64,000 nt of DNA from Terrihalobacillus insolitus. Lineage in GTDB: Bacteria > Bacillota > Bacilli > Bacillales > Amphibacillaceae. The DNA lies in NCBI RefSeq assembly GCF_028416575.1, contig NZ_JAMQKB010000002.1:1-64000 (forward strand), read 5' to 3'. The notes under the pieces are model-generated. The model did no database searches. It saw only the letters and a list, made by a program, of their open reading frames with translations, and was not told the DNA's origin. Of the stretch, positions 1-8,491 are shown piece by piece; position 1 is the stretch's first letter; the number at the start of each line of letters is the position of its first letter. A program made the translations under genes and the position numbers.

Positions 1-103
1 TGGCACGATTGAAGTTAACAAGAACATCCGTAATGGCGTTGACATATGTAACGGCTATCTTGTTTTTATAGACTCGATTAGAGAAGTACGTTTTTGTGCC
101 CAT
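1..103 (-). CDS. Unidentified protein, N-terminal 34 codons only (runs off window)
   Basis: An open frame starts with ATG at 103 and continues past the window edge. The start is chosen because an AAAGGAG ribosome binding site lies 7 nt upstream; an in-frame ATG at 109 is only 1 nt from that site. The visible residues begin MGTKTYFSNRVYK and show no signal peptide, membrane segment or motif I recognise. In B. subtilis the gene after rny is ymdB (calcineurin-like phosphodiesterase), followed by spoVS, and this N-terminus fits neither. A strong sigma-A promoter (132-160) and the rny terminator suggest an independent transcription unit. Function unknown. Confidence 0.6.
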   Translation of the reverse strand, partial: MGTKTYFSNRVYKNKIAVTYVNAITDVLVNFNRA

Positions 104-131
104 CGCCATTCTCCTTTCCCTTCATAACTAA

Positions 132-160
132 ATGATATCAGAACAAATGTTTGGTGTCAA
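132..160 (-). promoter_or_regulatory. Sigma-A promoter for the unidentified gene at the left edge
   Basis: On the minus strand, TTGACA (155-160) is followed after a 17-nt spacer by TATCAT (132-137), with a TG one base before the -10 (extended -10). This is one of the best sigma-A matches in the window, and transcription would start about 20 nt before the ATG at 103. Confidence 0.7.
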
Positions 161-181
161 CACAATTTTATCTCCTCCGGA

Positions 182-253
182 GGGGCGAATCATCCCCCAC
201 TTATTATTGGTGTTACCCACCTTCACATAATGGAAGTAGGGGTCTTCTCGCCC
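182..253. repeat. Imperfect long palindrome resembling IS200/IS605-type end hairpins
   Basis: The outer arms GGGCGA (183-188) and TCGCCC (248-253) enclose a C-rich/G-rich inner hairpin around 217-240 with CTTC/GAAG arms. The CCCACC...GTAGGGG pattern resembles the subterminal hairpins of IS200/IS605 elements and the hairpin at 53114-53140. No transposase or tnpB remnant is nearby. It could instead be a structured leader of the left-edge gene, whose promoter however lies downstream of it. Confidence 0.4.
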
Positions 254-261
254 GTGAAAAG

Positions 262-290
262 ATAAAAGCGACCAAAGTGGCCGCTTTTAT
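262..290 (-). terminator. Rho-independent terminator of rny
   Basis: The stem AAAGCGGCC/GGTCGCTTT with a short loop overlaps the rny stop codon (287-289). T-rich sequence follows on both strands, so it may work in both directions. Confidence 0.75.
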
Positions 291-1843
291 TTTGCATATT
301 CAACTGCTCTCGTTTCCCGGATTACCGTCACTTTTATATGGCCTGGATAATCAAGCTCATCTTCAATACGCTTACGAATATCTCTGGCAATTTTTAGTGA
401 TTCTAAATCGTCAATCTCATCCGGTTTCACTATAATTCGAATTTCACGTCCCGCTTGAATCGCAAAGGATTTCTCTACACCTTCATAGGATTCCGAGATT
501 TCCTCCAATTTCTCCAACCGTTTGATATAATTTTCGAGAGTTTCACTTCTTGCCCCTGGTCGAGCAGCAGATAAGGCATCTGCGGCAGCAACAAGTACAG
601 CAATGATAGAAGTTGGTTCTTCGTCTCCGTGGTGTGAAGCAATGGAGTTGATTACCACTTCGTTTTCCTTATACTTCGTTCCTAATTCTTTTCCGATTTC
701 CACGTGACTTCCTTCCACTTCATGGTCGATCGCTTTTCCGATATCATGAAGTAGTCCAGCCCTGCGAGCGAGCGTTTCATCCTCACCTAGTTCGGCAGCT
801 AATAGACCAGAAAGGTAAGCAACCTCTGTTGAGTGTTTTAATACATTTTGACCATAGCTTGTCCGATATTTTAAGCGACCAAGTATTTTAATAAGGTCTG
901 GGTGCAATCCATGAACACCAACCTCAAACGTTGTTTGTTCCCCTACTTCACGAATATATTCATCTACCTCACGTCTGGATTTTTCAACCATTTCCTCAAT
1001 TCGCGCTGGATGAATTCTACCATCTTGAACGAGCTTTTCAAGCGCAATACGCGCTGTTTCTCGTCTAATCGGATCAAATCCTGATAGTATGACGGCTTCA
1101 GGAGTATCATCAATTATTAAATCGATTCCTGTTAAGGTTTCTAACGTTCGTATATTACGGCCTTCACGACCAATAATACGACCCTTCATTTCATCGTTTG
1201 GTAGGTTTACAACGGATACTGTCGTCTCTGCAACATGGTCAGCTGCACAACGCTGCAAAGCAAGCGAAAGAATACTTTTGGCCTTCTTATCTGCTTCCTC
1301 TTTGGCCCGGTTCTCAGCCTCTTTTATCATTAACGCCGATTCGTGGGATACCTCATTCTCTACACGCTCTAAAATAATCTGTTTTGCTTGATCAGATGTA
1401 TAACCAGAAATGCGTTCGAGCTCTGTCTGCTGTTTGCCTAACATAGCTTCCACTTTGCTTTCCGTTTCTTCAATTTGTTGTTGTTTTGTTGCTAGAGAAT
1501 CTTCCTTCCTCTCCAACATTAGTTCACGCTTATCCAGCGTTTCACCTTTACGGTCCAGATTTTCTTCTTTTTGCATTAGACGGGTTTCTTGTTTTTGGAT
1601 TTCCATTCGTCTTTCACGAAGTTCTTGGTCTACCTGCTGACGAAGTTTGTGATTTTCATCCTTCGCCTCCAAAAGCGCCTCTTTTTTGGCGGCATCTGCG
1701 TTCCGATACCCTTCTTCAACGATTTGCTTTGCCAATTGTTCTGCACTAGAAATCTTCGCCTCAGCAATAGATTTACGAATCACATACCCAACAACAATAC
1801 CGACGATTAGGGCAAGCAAAATGGAGATGATTAAGACAACCAT
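287..1843 (-). CDS. rny: Ribonuclease Y
   Basis: Membrane-anchored endoribonuclease that starts decay of many mRNAs in Firmicutes. The 518-aa product has an N-terminal membrane helix (about residues 2-22), a long charged coiled coil (about 30-190), a KH domain with the [12 protein letters not shown] core, and an HD domain whose HD pair is in [12 protein letters not shown], the metal-dependent nuclease site. The start is ATG at 1843 behind AGAGGAGGTG. A longer in-frame TTG start at 1876 would put the ribosome binding site inside the gene. Length matches B. subtilis Rny (about 520 aa). A good sigma-A promoter lies at 1965-1993. The usual downstream partner ymdB is missing. Confidence 0.97.
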   Translation of the reverse strand: MVVLIISILLALIVGIVVGYVIRKSIAEAKISSAEQLAKQIVEEGYRNADAAKKEALLEAKDENHKLRQQVDQELRERRMEIQKQETRLMQKEENLDRKGETLDKRELMLERKEDSLATKQQQIEETESKVEAMLGKQQTELERISGYTSDQAKQIILERVENEVSHESALMIKEAENRAKEEADKKAKSILSLALQRCAADHVAETTVSVVNLPNDEMKGRIIGREGRNIRTLETLTGIDLIIDDTPEAVILSGFDPIRRETARIALEKLVQDGRIHPARIEEMVEKSRREVDEYIREVGEQTTFEVGVHGLHPDLIKILGRLKYRTSYGQNVLKHSTEVAYLSGLLAAELGEDETLARRAGLLHDIGKAIDHEVEGSHVEIGKELGTKYKENEVVINSIASHHGDEEPTSIIAVLVAAADALSAARPGARSETLENYIKRLEKLEEISESYEGVEKSFAIQAGREIRIIVKPDEIDDLESLKIARDIRKRIEDELDYPGHIKVTVIRETRAVEYAK

Positions 1844-1964
1844 GGTTTCACCTCCTCTTGCTATAAACTTGTACAATTCATTCCAGTCGGCATGTACAAC
1901 GTTTCATTAAATTAACCTTTATTCGATAATGGATTGTATAATAAATAAACAATTATACATACTA

Positions 1965-1993
1965 ATTTTAATCTTGGTGCCATCTATTGTCAA
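1965..1993 (-). promoter_or_regulatory. Sigma-A promoter of rny
   Basis: On the minus strand, TTGACA (1988-1993), a 17-nt spacer and TAAAAT (1965-1970). A second TATAAT-like hexamer lies about 10 nt further downstream. The leader to the rny ATG is about 115 nt. The 397-bp gap between recA and rny holds this promoter and the recA terminator; I see no gene in it. Confidence 0.75.
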
Positions 1994-2179
1994 GGAAACG
2001 TCAAATTTATGTAACATACATTTCAAATATTTTCATAAGTTATGTTGTTTCATAGCATCTGTTGTCGAACTAATTTCAGAATTTGCAGTGTAAAAACGCG
2101 CGAGATTTTTGGGATTCGGGGTACTTTTCTTATTTGTTTCTGTAAATGGGTGTTCTATTTTTTAATATTTATAAAAAAA

Positions 2180-2208
2180 GGATACGAATCGATGTCCGAT
2201 TTGTATCC
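2180..2208 (-). terminator. Rho-independent terminator of recA
   Basis: On the minus strand the stem GGATACAAATCG/CGATTCGTATCC (12 bp, one G-T pair) has a 5-nt loop and is followed by TTTTTTT. Confidence 0.9.
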
Positions 2209-2240
2209 CTAATTCATAAATATGTGATAGAATGTTCGGT

Positions 2241-3275
2241 TTACATGTCCAAAGCTTCTTGAGCGTCCTCTGCTGCTTCTACTTCTGTGGTGTCTAATCC
2301 GTGATGCTTTCTTATGAGACTATGAATCTCATTCATAATTTCTACATTATCCTTTAGGAACTGTTTCGCATTTTCGCGGCCTTGTCCAAGACGCTCTTCA
2401 TTATAGGAATACCATGCACCACTTTTTTGCACAATATCTAGTTCTGAGCCAATATCGATTAGTTCTCCTTCTTTTGAAATTCCTTGTCCGTACATAATGT
2501 CCACTTCCGCTTGTCGGAAAGGAGGAGCAACTTTGTTTTTAACAACTTTAATTTTAGTTTTATTTCCAATCATTTCATTACCTTGTTTAAGGGTTTCCGC
2601 ACGACGCACTTCAAGTCTTACAGATGAATAGAATTTAAGGGCACGTCCGCCAGGGGTTGTTTCTGGGTTTCCAAACATAACGCCTACTTTTTCTCTTATT
2701 TGGTTAATGAATATAGCTGTTGTCCTTGACTTATTGATTGCACCAGAAAGTTTTCTAAGTGCTTGTGACATTAATCTGGCTTGTAGGCCAACGTGGGCGT
2801 CCCCCATCTCTCCTTCGATTTCCGCTTTTGGTACTAAAGCGGCAACGGAATCAATGACGATCATATCAACAGCACCACTACGTACAAGAGCTTCCGCAAT
2901 TTCAAGCGCCTGTTCACCCGTATCTGGCTGAGATAGCAGGAGATCATCAATATTAACACCAAGATTTCTTGCATATACAGGATCAAGCGCGTGCTCCGCA
3001 TCGATAAATGCAGCTTGTCCACCAGTTCGTTGTGCTTCTGCAATTGCATGAAGTGCTACAGTCGTTTTACCAGATGATTCAGGTCCATAGATTTCCACTA
3101 CGCGTCCACGTGGGTATCCACCAACTCCAAGTGCTACATCCAATGCAAGAGAACCACTCGGAACGGTGGCTACTTTTTGTTCGGCTGATTCTCCAAGTTT
3201 CATAATCGAACCTTTACCAAATTGCTTTTCTATTTGTTTTAACGCCATATCTAGTGCCTGTTTACGATCACTCAA
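2241..3275 (-). CDS. recA: RecA recombinase
   Basis: ATP-dependent strand-exchange protein for recombinational repair and co-protease for LexA cleavage in the SOS response. 344 aa, close to the 348 aa of B. subtilis RecA. Walker A GPESSGKT is at residues 64-71, Walker B is [11 protein letters not shown], the L2 loop region is [21 protein letters not shown], and the C-terminus is acidic. It is transcribed alone after cinA: a 196-bp gap upstream carries an SOS box (3360-3373) and a strong terminator follows. The ribosome binding site is AAGGAGG-like just before the ATG. Confidence 0.99.
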   Translation of the reverse strand: MSDRKQALDMALKQIEKQFGKGSIMKLGESAEQKVATVPSGSLALDVALGVGGYPRGRVVEIYGPESSGKTTVALHAIAEAQRTGGQAAFIDAEHALDPVYARNLGVNIDDLLLSQPDTGEQALEIAEALVRSGAVDMIVIDSVAALVPKAEIEGEMGDAHVGLQARLMSQALRKLSGAINKSRTTAIFINQIREKVGVMFGNPETTPGGRALKFYSSVRLEVRRAETLKQGNEMIGNKTKIKVVKNKVAPPFRQAEVDIMYGQGISKEGELIDIGSELDIVQKSGAWYSYNEERLGQGRENAKQFLKDNVEIMNEIHSLIRKHHGLDTTEVEAAEDAQEALDM

Positions 3276-3359
3276 TCAAATTTCCTCCTTATAGTACATC
3301 CTCTTCCATCAATCTACTACTATCATAACTTGTTTTATGAGATTTGCCAAGTAGTTAAT

Positions 3360-3373
3360 CGAATAAATGTTCT
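3360..3373. promoter_or_regulatory. LexA (DinR) operator upstream of recA
   Basis: The sequence CGAATAAATGTTCT matches the Gram-positive SOS box CGAAC-N4-GTTCG at 8 of 10 defined positions. It lies 85-100 bp upstream of the recA start, as in B. subtilis. This implies LexA repression and DNA-damage induction of recA. Confidence 0.75.
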
Positions 3374-3471
3374 CTTATTTTTGCAAGTTAATAATACAAC
3401 GAAAAAAGTACTTTCTATACACAATAATTGTTTTTTTGTGGTTCAAAACGTAATGAAAACAGTTTTCCCGA

Positions 3472-4737
3472 TTAGCGAGCGGACTCGTAATTCTTTTTAA
3501 TTTGTTGCCAAAGAAGCTCATAGCCTTTTTTGACAGTTCTATTTCTAATCGTCTCACGATCACCAGAAAAAGTATATTCTTTTACTACAGTTGGAGATCC
3601 CTTTTGAGAAATCGCAATATACACTGTGCCGACTTTTTTCCCTTCTGATTCGTCTGGGCCTGCTACACCAGTAAAACTAACGCCAATTGATGCATCCAAT
3701 TTCTTCATTACATTTTCCGCCATTTCGGTTGCGCACTGCTTACTTACTGTGCCGTGTGTTTTAATCGTTTGATCGGAAACACCTAACACTTTCTGCTTTA
3801 CAGAAGTAGCATAGCATACAATACCACCTTGACATACGGAAGAAGCTCCAGAAACTGCGACCATTTTATCCATGAATTTCCCACCAGTAAGACTCTCTGC
3901 GGCAGCAATTTTCCTTGTGGATTCTTTTAATAATGACACAACTTTTTGTTCAATCGTTTCTTCGTCATACCCATAAAAATAGGAACCAGAAATGGCTAGG
4001 ATTTCTTGTTCTGTTTGATTGAGCATATCATCTGCTATTTCTTTTGTTGCTGCTTTTGCCGTTATACGGATCGCTACTTCTCCTTCTGAAGCGAGTGGCG
4101 CAATTGTCGGGTTATCTTGGTTTACGATAAGCTTCTTTAAGTCATGTTCTAGTTGGGATTCTCCAATTCCAATAAAGCGTAACATTCGTGATTGTATTAC
4201 TGCATTCAAATGCAACTTATTTTTGAGATGAGGCAGTGCTACGGTGGAAAGCATATGCTTCATCTCCCTTGGAACTCCAGGCATAAATACCCATGTGGTA
4301 TCGTCATAATCGATGATCATCCCAGGTGCCATTCCAACTTCATTTGATAGAACGTAGGCTCCTTCAAAGATTCTCGCCTGCTTTCGATTATTTAAAGTCA
4401 TTTGCCGGTTGGCACGCTTAAAATACCCTTCTATTTTGTGCATGGATGCTGGCTCTTCAATCAAATGAAAGCCTGTTATTATTTGAAATGCTTCTCTTGT
4501 TAAATCATCGTCTGTTGGTCCAAGCCCACCTGTAACAAAAACAAGTTCAGACCTTTTTCCTGCATGTTCAAACGTATTGGAGACCCGTTCCAGATTATCC
4601 CCAACAACACTATGATAAAGTGTATGAATCCCATATTTGGCAAGTTGTTCTGAAATCCATTGTGCGTTCGTATTTGATATTTGTCCTAAAAGAAGCTCGG
4701 TGCCAACTGCTACAATTTCAGCTCTGACCTGTCCCAT
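3472..4737 (-). CDS. cinA: Competence/damage-inducible protein CinA (NMN deamidase family)
   Basis: Two-domain protein of 421 aa. The N-terminal MoCF-like/COG1058 domain (about 1-170, VAVGTELLLGQISNTNAQW, GGLGPTDDDLTREAF) is associated with ADP-ribose pyrophosphatase activity in the family. The C-terminal PncC domain (about 255-415, AAAESLTGGKF, FTGVAGP) deamidates nicotinamide mononucleotide to recycle NAD. Its ATG shares one base with the pgsA stop (TAATG), so the two genes are translationally coupled. The pgsA-cinA-recA order is conserved across Bacillaceae. Confidence 0.96.
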   Translation of the reverse strand: MGQVRAEIVAVGTELLLGQISNTNAQWISEQLAKYGIHTLYHSVVGDNLERVSNTFEHAGKRSELVFVTGGLGPTDDDLTREAFQIITGFHLIEEPASMHKIEGYFKRANRQMTLNNRKQARIFEGAYVLSNEVGMAPGMIIDYDDTTWVFMPGVPREMKHMLSTVALPHLKNKLHLNAVIQSRMLRFIGIGESQLEHDLKKLIVNQDNPTIAPLASEGEVAIRITAKAATKEIADDMLNQTEQEILAISGSYFYGYDEETIEQKVVSLLKESTRKIAAAESLTGGKFMDKMVAVSGASSVCQGGIVCYATSVKQKVLGVSDQTIKTHGTVSKQCATEMAENVMKKLDASIGVSFTGVAGPDESEGKKVGTVYIAISQKGSPTVVKEYTFSGDRETIRNRTVKKGYELLWQQIKKNYESAR

Positions 4738-5315
4738 TATTTAGAATCCCTCATTACATGCCAATTTTTCACAAAGTAATCTACTCCAGAATAGATTGTG
4801 ATGATCAGTGCTATGTAAAGCATGATGCTACCAAACGGAAATCCAATGTAAGAGAAAGGAAAATTATGCAGTAATAAAACGGAAACCGCAATAATTTGTG
4901 TCCATGTTTTTAATTTCCCTGCCTGGCTAGCAGCTAATACAATGCCCTCTCCAGCAGCTACAAGGCGTAGTCCCGTAACAGCAAGTTCTCTACTAATAAT
5001 TAAGATTACAATCCAGGCTGGTGCAAACCCCATTTCAACCAAAAGGATTAGTGCAGCAGAGACGAGCAGTTTGTCGGCAAGTGGATCTAAAAATTTCCCA
5101 AGATTTGTTACAAGATTAAATTTTCTAGCGTAGTACCCATCAATCCAGTCCGTTGCAGATGCAATAATAAATAAAACGCCAGCAACTAAATGCGAAATTG
5201 GTAATACTCGTTCCCCAATTGGAATTTCACCCCAATCAAATGGAACGCTTAAAAGAAGAATAAAGATAGGAATTAAAAAAATACGTGAAAGTGTGATCCG
5301 ATTCGGTATGTTCAC
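4737..5315 (-). CDS. pgsA: Phosphatidylglycerophosphate synthase
   Basis: Transfers glycerol-3-phosphate to CDP-diacylglycerol in phosphatidylglycerol synthesis; an integral membrane enzyme. The CDP-alcohol phosphotransferase signature (D-x2-DG-x2-AR-x8-G-x3-D-x3-D) is complete in SATDWIDGYYARK...GKFLDPLAD. I chose GTG at 5315 (VNIPNRITLSR), 10 nt after AGGAGG, giving 192 aa against 193 aa in B. subtilis. The in-frame ATGs further upstream would place that ribosome binding site inside the gene. It continues the ymfK/rodZ-like operon and overlaps cinA. Confidence 0.97.
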   Translation of the reverse strand: MNIPNRITLSRIFLIPIFILLLSVPFDWGEIPIGERVLPISHLVAGVLFIIASATDWIDGYYARKFNLVTNLGKFLDPLADKLLVSAALILLVEMGFAPAWIVILIISRELAVTGLRLVAAGEGIVLAASQAGKLKTWTQIIAVSVLLLHNFPFSYIGFPFGSIMLYIALIITIYSGVDYFVKNWHVMRDSK

Positions 5316-5403
5316 GGGGTTAAAGCCTCCTGTAAAGTTCATTTTCACAATACAAACCCTTCCCGCACTATAAAGGTGGAAAGGGTAACAGCATGTACAA
5401 TTT

Positions 5404-6333
5404 CTATTTCGTTTGGTTGCCTATTTCAATCCAAATCCTTTGAAGCACTTCTTCGTTTGGATCGACTTCATATGTTAATGGTACTCCATTTATGGATATA
5501 GCTAAATTCGGAGCACTTCCAACCCGAAAGTACAATTTTTCTTCCCCTGTCAAATCAAATTGGATTGGCGATTTATCGGCCTGTAGAGTTTGTGAATAGA
5601 AAGATTTACCCTTGCCATTTTCCACCTGTAACCATGATTTCGTGTCTGTTTCAAATTCTACCACAACACTGTCTCCAGGGTTCACTAGTTCGTAAACTGT
5701 GACAGGTTCACCTGACTCTGTATCTTGATTTACGACGTTTAGTTGAGGTTCTTTCTCTGCTGGTTTTTCATCAGATTCATCTTCTTTGGGTGTTTCAGAA
5801 TTACCCCCATTGTTATTGTCTGATTCCTCATTATCCGTAGATGCTTCGGGATCATTAGGTTCTTCTGGATCAGATTCAATTATAATTTCTTCTTCTCCAT
5901 TATCTTGTTGCCCAGACTGGGGGGCATCGTTTGTAACAGATAGCTGATAAAAGTACCAAACAAGAAAAATAGCACCGACAATTAATAAAACAACCGCAAC
6001 AGACGGTAAGAAAGAGAAAATAGCAGGACTTTTTGATGAAGAAGCACTTTCTTTTCTATTTCGTTGTGCACGTGTATATTGAATAGAGCTATCATCTGTT
6101 ACTTTTGGTAGCTCAGACTCATACTCCTCCATTAATGCTTCAGAGTCTATACCTACTGCTGCAGCATACTCCTTGATAAACGCCCGAACATAAAACCTAC
6201 CTGGCATTACATCAAAATTACCCTTTTCAATTGCCTGCAAATATCTTTTTTGAATTTTGGTGATTTGCTGCAATTCCTCAAGGGTTATGTTCTTAGCCTC
6301 TCTAGCTTCTTTAAGTCTCGCTCCTATTTCCAT
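5404..6333 (-). CDS. ymfM: RodZ-like cell-shape protein (YmfM family)
   Basis: 309-aa bitopic membrane protein: a cytoplasmic Cro/CI-type helix-turn-helix (about 1-70, IGARLKEAREAKNITLEELQQ), one membrane helix (about 105-130), an acidic low-complexity linker rich in E, D, N and P (about 150-205), and a C-terminal extracellular beta domain (DUF4115 type). This is the RodZ layout, where the HTH binds MreB. The start MEIGARLKE (6333) is preferred by family alignment. A start 6 codons earlier (6351) is open, but no good ribosome binding site decides between them. It lies 3' of ymfK and 5' of pgsA. Confidence 0.9.
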   Translation of the reverse strand: MEIGARLKEAREAKNITLEELQQITKIQKRYLQAIEKGNFDVMPGRFYVRAFIKEYAAAVGIDSEALMEEYESELPKVTDDSSIQYTRAQRNRKESASSSKSPAIFSFLPSVAVVLLIVGAIFLVWYFYQLSVTNDAPQSGQQDNGEEEIIIESDPEEPNDPEASTDNEESDNNNGGNSETPKEDESDEKPAEKEPQLNVVNQDTESGEPVTVYELVNPGDSVVVEFETDTKSWLQVENGKGKSFYSQTLQADKSPIQFDLTGEEKLYFRVGSAPNLAISINGVPLTYEVDPNEEVLQRIWIEIGNQTK

Positions 6334-6353
6334 ATTTAAAACACCATCCATTT

Positions 6354-7145
6354 TTAAAAATCAAGCATGGAAAATCCATCGTCTTGTGACATGCTTGGTT
6401 TCTCCATTGTGTCATACGTGATTTCCTCGTTTTCATCGCTTCTTAATTCTATAATATAATCAAAGTCATCAAGCTTGTATTCCGTCTGTTGGACAAACAT
6501 ATCTGGATGCTCCACAACTTTTGTTGCTGGAAGTCGTATGATCTCTCTTACAAGTTGCCAATGCTTTTCGCTTGCACGTCGGGTTGAAACGATTCCATCA
6601 ATGATGTACAAATTATCTTCGTTGTATTCATCTTCAATTAATTGACTTCTAATTGTTTGTTTTAATAATGTACTGGAAACAAATAACCATCGCTTGTTTG
6701 CGCAGACGCTAGCAGCAACAATCGATTCTGTTTTTCCTACACGTGGCATCCCCCGGATACCAATTAGTTTGTGCCCATCCTTTTTAAACAATTCAGCCAT
6801 GAAGTCGACCAATAGTCCTAATTCATTTCGTACAAATCGAAATGTTTTTTTATCATCCACATCACTATGTATATATCGACCATGACGTACTGCAAGTCGA
6901 TCCCTTAGCTTTGGTTTTCTAAGTTTTGTTATGTTAATCGTATCCATTGTTTGTAAAATCGATTTTAAACGTGTTATTTGTTCATCGTGTCTAGATAAAA
7001 GCAACATCCCACGCCGGGAATTTTCCACACCGTTAATTGTTACGATGTTAATGGAAAGCATCCCTAATAATGAGGATATATCACCTAATAAACCTGGTCG
7101 GTTATACTGGATTTCGTATTCAAGATACCACTCTGTCTTTTCCAT
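6354..7145 (-). CDS. ymfK: YmfK, DUF3388 protein with ACT-like and P-loop regions
   Basis: 263-aa conserved Bacillaceae protein of unknown function. The N-terminus (about 5-80) reads like an ACT-type regulatory fold (YNRPGLLGDISSLLGMLSINIVTING). The middle holds a Walker A-like loop, GMPRVGKTES (about 130-139), and YIIDG resembles a Walker B strand. The acidic C-terminus ends in SMLDF. A strong terminator separates it from ymfJ upstream, so it probably starts its own transcript toward pgsA and cinA. No role is assigned. Confidence 0.9.
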   Translation of the reverse strand: MEKTEWYLEYEIQYNRPGLLGDISSLLGMLSINIVTINGVENSRRGMLLLSRHDEQITRLKSILQTMDTINITKLRKPKLRDRLAVRHGRYIHSDVDDKKTFRFVRNELGLLVDFMAELFKKDGHKLIGIRGMPRVGKTESIVAASVCANKRWLFVSSTLLKQTIRSQLIEDEYNEDNLYIIDGIVSTRRASEKHWQLVREIIRLPATKVVEHPDMFVQQTEYKLDDFDYIIELRSDENEEITYDTMEKPSMSQDDGFSMLDF

Positions 7146-7262
7146 AAAAAAGCTCCTTTTCCAATAAGAAATCCTGTTACTTTCATCATATATGATTTTT
7201 ATCGTTTAGAAAAGCAATTCTTAGAAGAAATTACTCCTTTCACACTCATTTGCATGGAAATG

Positions 7263-7324
7263 AGAAAAATTGCTCAACTTTTGTCGTGATGTACAAGTTC
7301 ACATAGAAATTGCTCAATTCAAAT
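7263..7324. repeat. Two short direct repeats upstream of ymfK
   Basis: On the plus strand, AAAATTGCTCAACTT (about 7267-7281) and AAATTGCTCAATTC (about 7309-7322) lie about 42 bp apart, roughly four helical turns. They lie between the ymfJ terminator and ymfK and could bind a regulator, but short AT-rich repeats also arise by chance. Confidence 0.25.
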
Positions 7325-7354
7325 TTCAACTGGTATGGAACTGTAAAGATAAAC

Positions 7355-7388
7355 AAAACCCCTGCTATAAATAATCAGCAGGGGTTTT
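7355..7388 (-). terminator. Rho-independent terminator after ymfJ
   Basis: Perfect 12-bp stem AAAACCCCTGCT/AGCAGGGGTTTT with a 10-nt loop, 14 nt after the ymfJ stop codon. Confidence 0.9.
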
Positions 7389-7401
7389 GAATGTGATGTA
7401 G

Positions 7402-7662
7402 TTATCTGCCATTGCCTTGATTTTGAACTAATTTCACCATTGCATTTGCAATTGCATGTTGTTCATTTTTAGAAGCAGAATTCCATAATTCACGTAGTAC
7501 CGCTTCTTGATCGTTTTTCGCATCCACTTTTGTGGCTAAATAATCACCAATCTCAAATGCTAAATCATTAACGGCATTTTTATTCATGCCTTGCCCTTCC
7601 GCCTGATTTAAACGATCCCCTAGAAAGTCTTTCCAGGATTCAAAATTTTCAAGAACAGACAT
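7402..7662 (-). CDS. ymfJ: YmfJ, DUF3243 small protein
   Basis: 86-aa soluble, mostly helical protein (MSVLENFESWKDFLGDRLNQ). DUF3243 members occur across Bacillus relatives, often in this position after ymfI, and have no established biochemical role. There is no signal peptide or membrane segment. The ribosome binding site GGAGGAG lies 5-8 nt before the ATG. It ends the ymfF-ymfH-ymfI-ymfJ group, followed at once by a strong terminator. Confidence 0.93.
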   Translation of the reverse strand: MSVLENFESWKDFLGDRLNQAEGQGMNKNAVNDLAFEIGDYLATKVDAKNDQEAVLRELWNSASKNEQHAIANAMVKLVQNQGNGR

Positions 7663-7750
7663 TTTAACTCCTCCTTCATTCTTCTTTCGACTATAGCTTT
7701 TGATTTTCCGAAAAGTTTATACATAAAGAATGAATGAATGAATTCAAATG

Positions 7751-8467
7751 TCACCATCCGCCAGAAACTGTCATCATTTCCCCATGAATATAAGCGGATC
7801 TTTTATCCATAAGAAAAGAAACAGCATGGGCAACCTCGTCAGGAAGACCTTCTCGATTGAGAGGAATTTCCTCTATAATTGCCTTTTTTTCTTCTTCCGT
7901 TAAATTGCGATTCATCTTTGTATCGATAAAGCCTGGGCTAATTCCGTTTACACGTATGCCACTACGCCCGACTTCTTTCGCTAACGCCTTCACAAAAGTA
8001 TTCTGTGCACCCTTGACTGATGAATAAACAACCTCACAACTGGCACCTACCTCCCCCCATATGGAAGAAATAAGAAGGATGTGTCCCGTTTTTCTTTGTA
8101 GCATATCCGGGAGAAACTGCTTCGTGATCATCCAAATAGCCTTTACATGTAGACTGAGCATTTGATCCATAACGTCCTCTTCTGTATCCTGAAAAAGCCC
8201 GTTATGTGCCATACCATTCACAAAAACAATCGCGTCGTATGTTGGATGTGTTTGTGAAAGAAACGTTTGTATGCCCTCATTTGTACTTAAATCCGCTTGC
8301 ATAACATTAAGTACTGATTCGAATGGTAGCACTCGTTCCAGTTGTTCAATAGCTTCTTTATTTTGGTTGTAATGAAGAACTAGCTGCATTCCATCCTTGG
8401 CTAATTGTTTTGCGATGGCTACGCCGATTCCTCCACTTGCTCCTACGAGTAAACATGTTTTTCCCAT
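7751..8467 (-). CDS. ymfI: EF-P 5-aminopentanone reductase (SDR family, YmfI)
   Basis: 238-aa short-chain dehydrogenase/reductase. In B. subtilis YmfI reduces the 5-aminopentanone group on Lys32 of elongation factor P to 5-aminopentanol. Visible features are the NAD(P)-binding GASGGIGVAIA near residues 9-19, the catalytic Ser in LLISSIWG, and the YSSVK Tyr/Lys pair. The family is broad, so the EF-P role rests on synteny with ymfF/ymfH upstream and ymfJ downstream. Confidence 0.9.
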   Translation of the reverse strand: MGKTCLLVGASGGIGVAIAKQLAKDGMQLVLHYNQNKEAIEQLERVLPFESVLNVMQADLSTNEGIQTFLSQTHPTYDAIVFVNGMAHNGLFQDTEEDVMDQMLSLHVKAIWMITKQFLPDMLQRKTGHILLISSIWGEVGASCEVVYSSVKGAQNTFVKALAKEVGRSGIRVNGISPGFIDTKMNRNLTEEEKKAIIEEIPLNREGLPDEVAHAVSFLMDKRSAYIHGEMMTVSGGW

Positions 8468-8491
8468 ACCCGATCTCCTCGTATAGTATAT

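Noticed and set aside
151..435. 94-codon plus-strand open frame at the left edge
   Set aside because: It overlaps the end of rny, the terminator and the palindrome; it has no homology and all supported genes here are on the minus strand.
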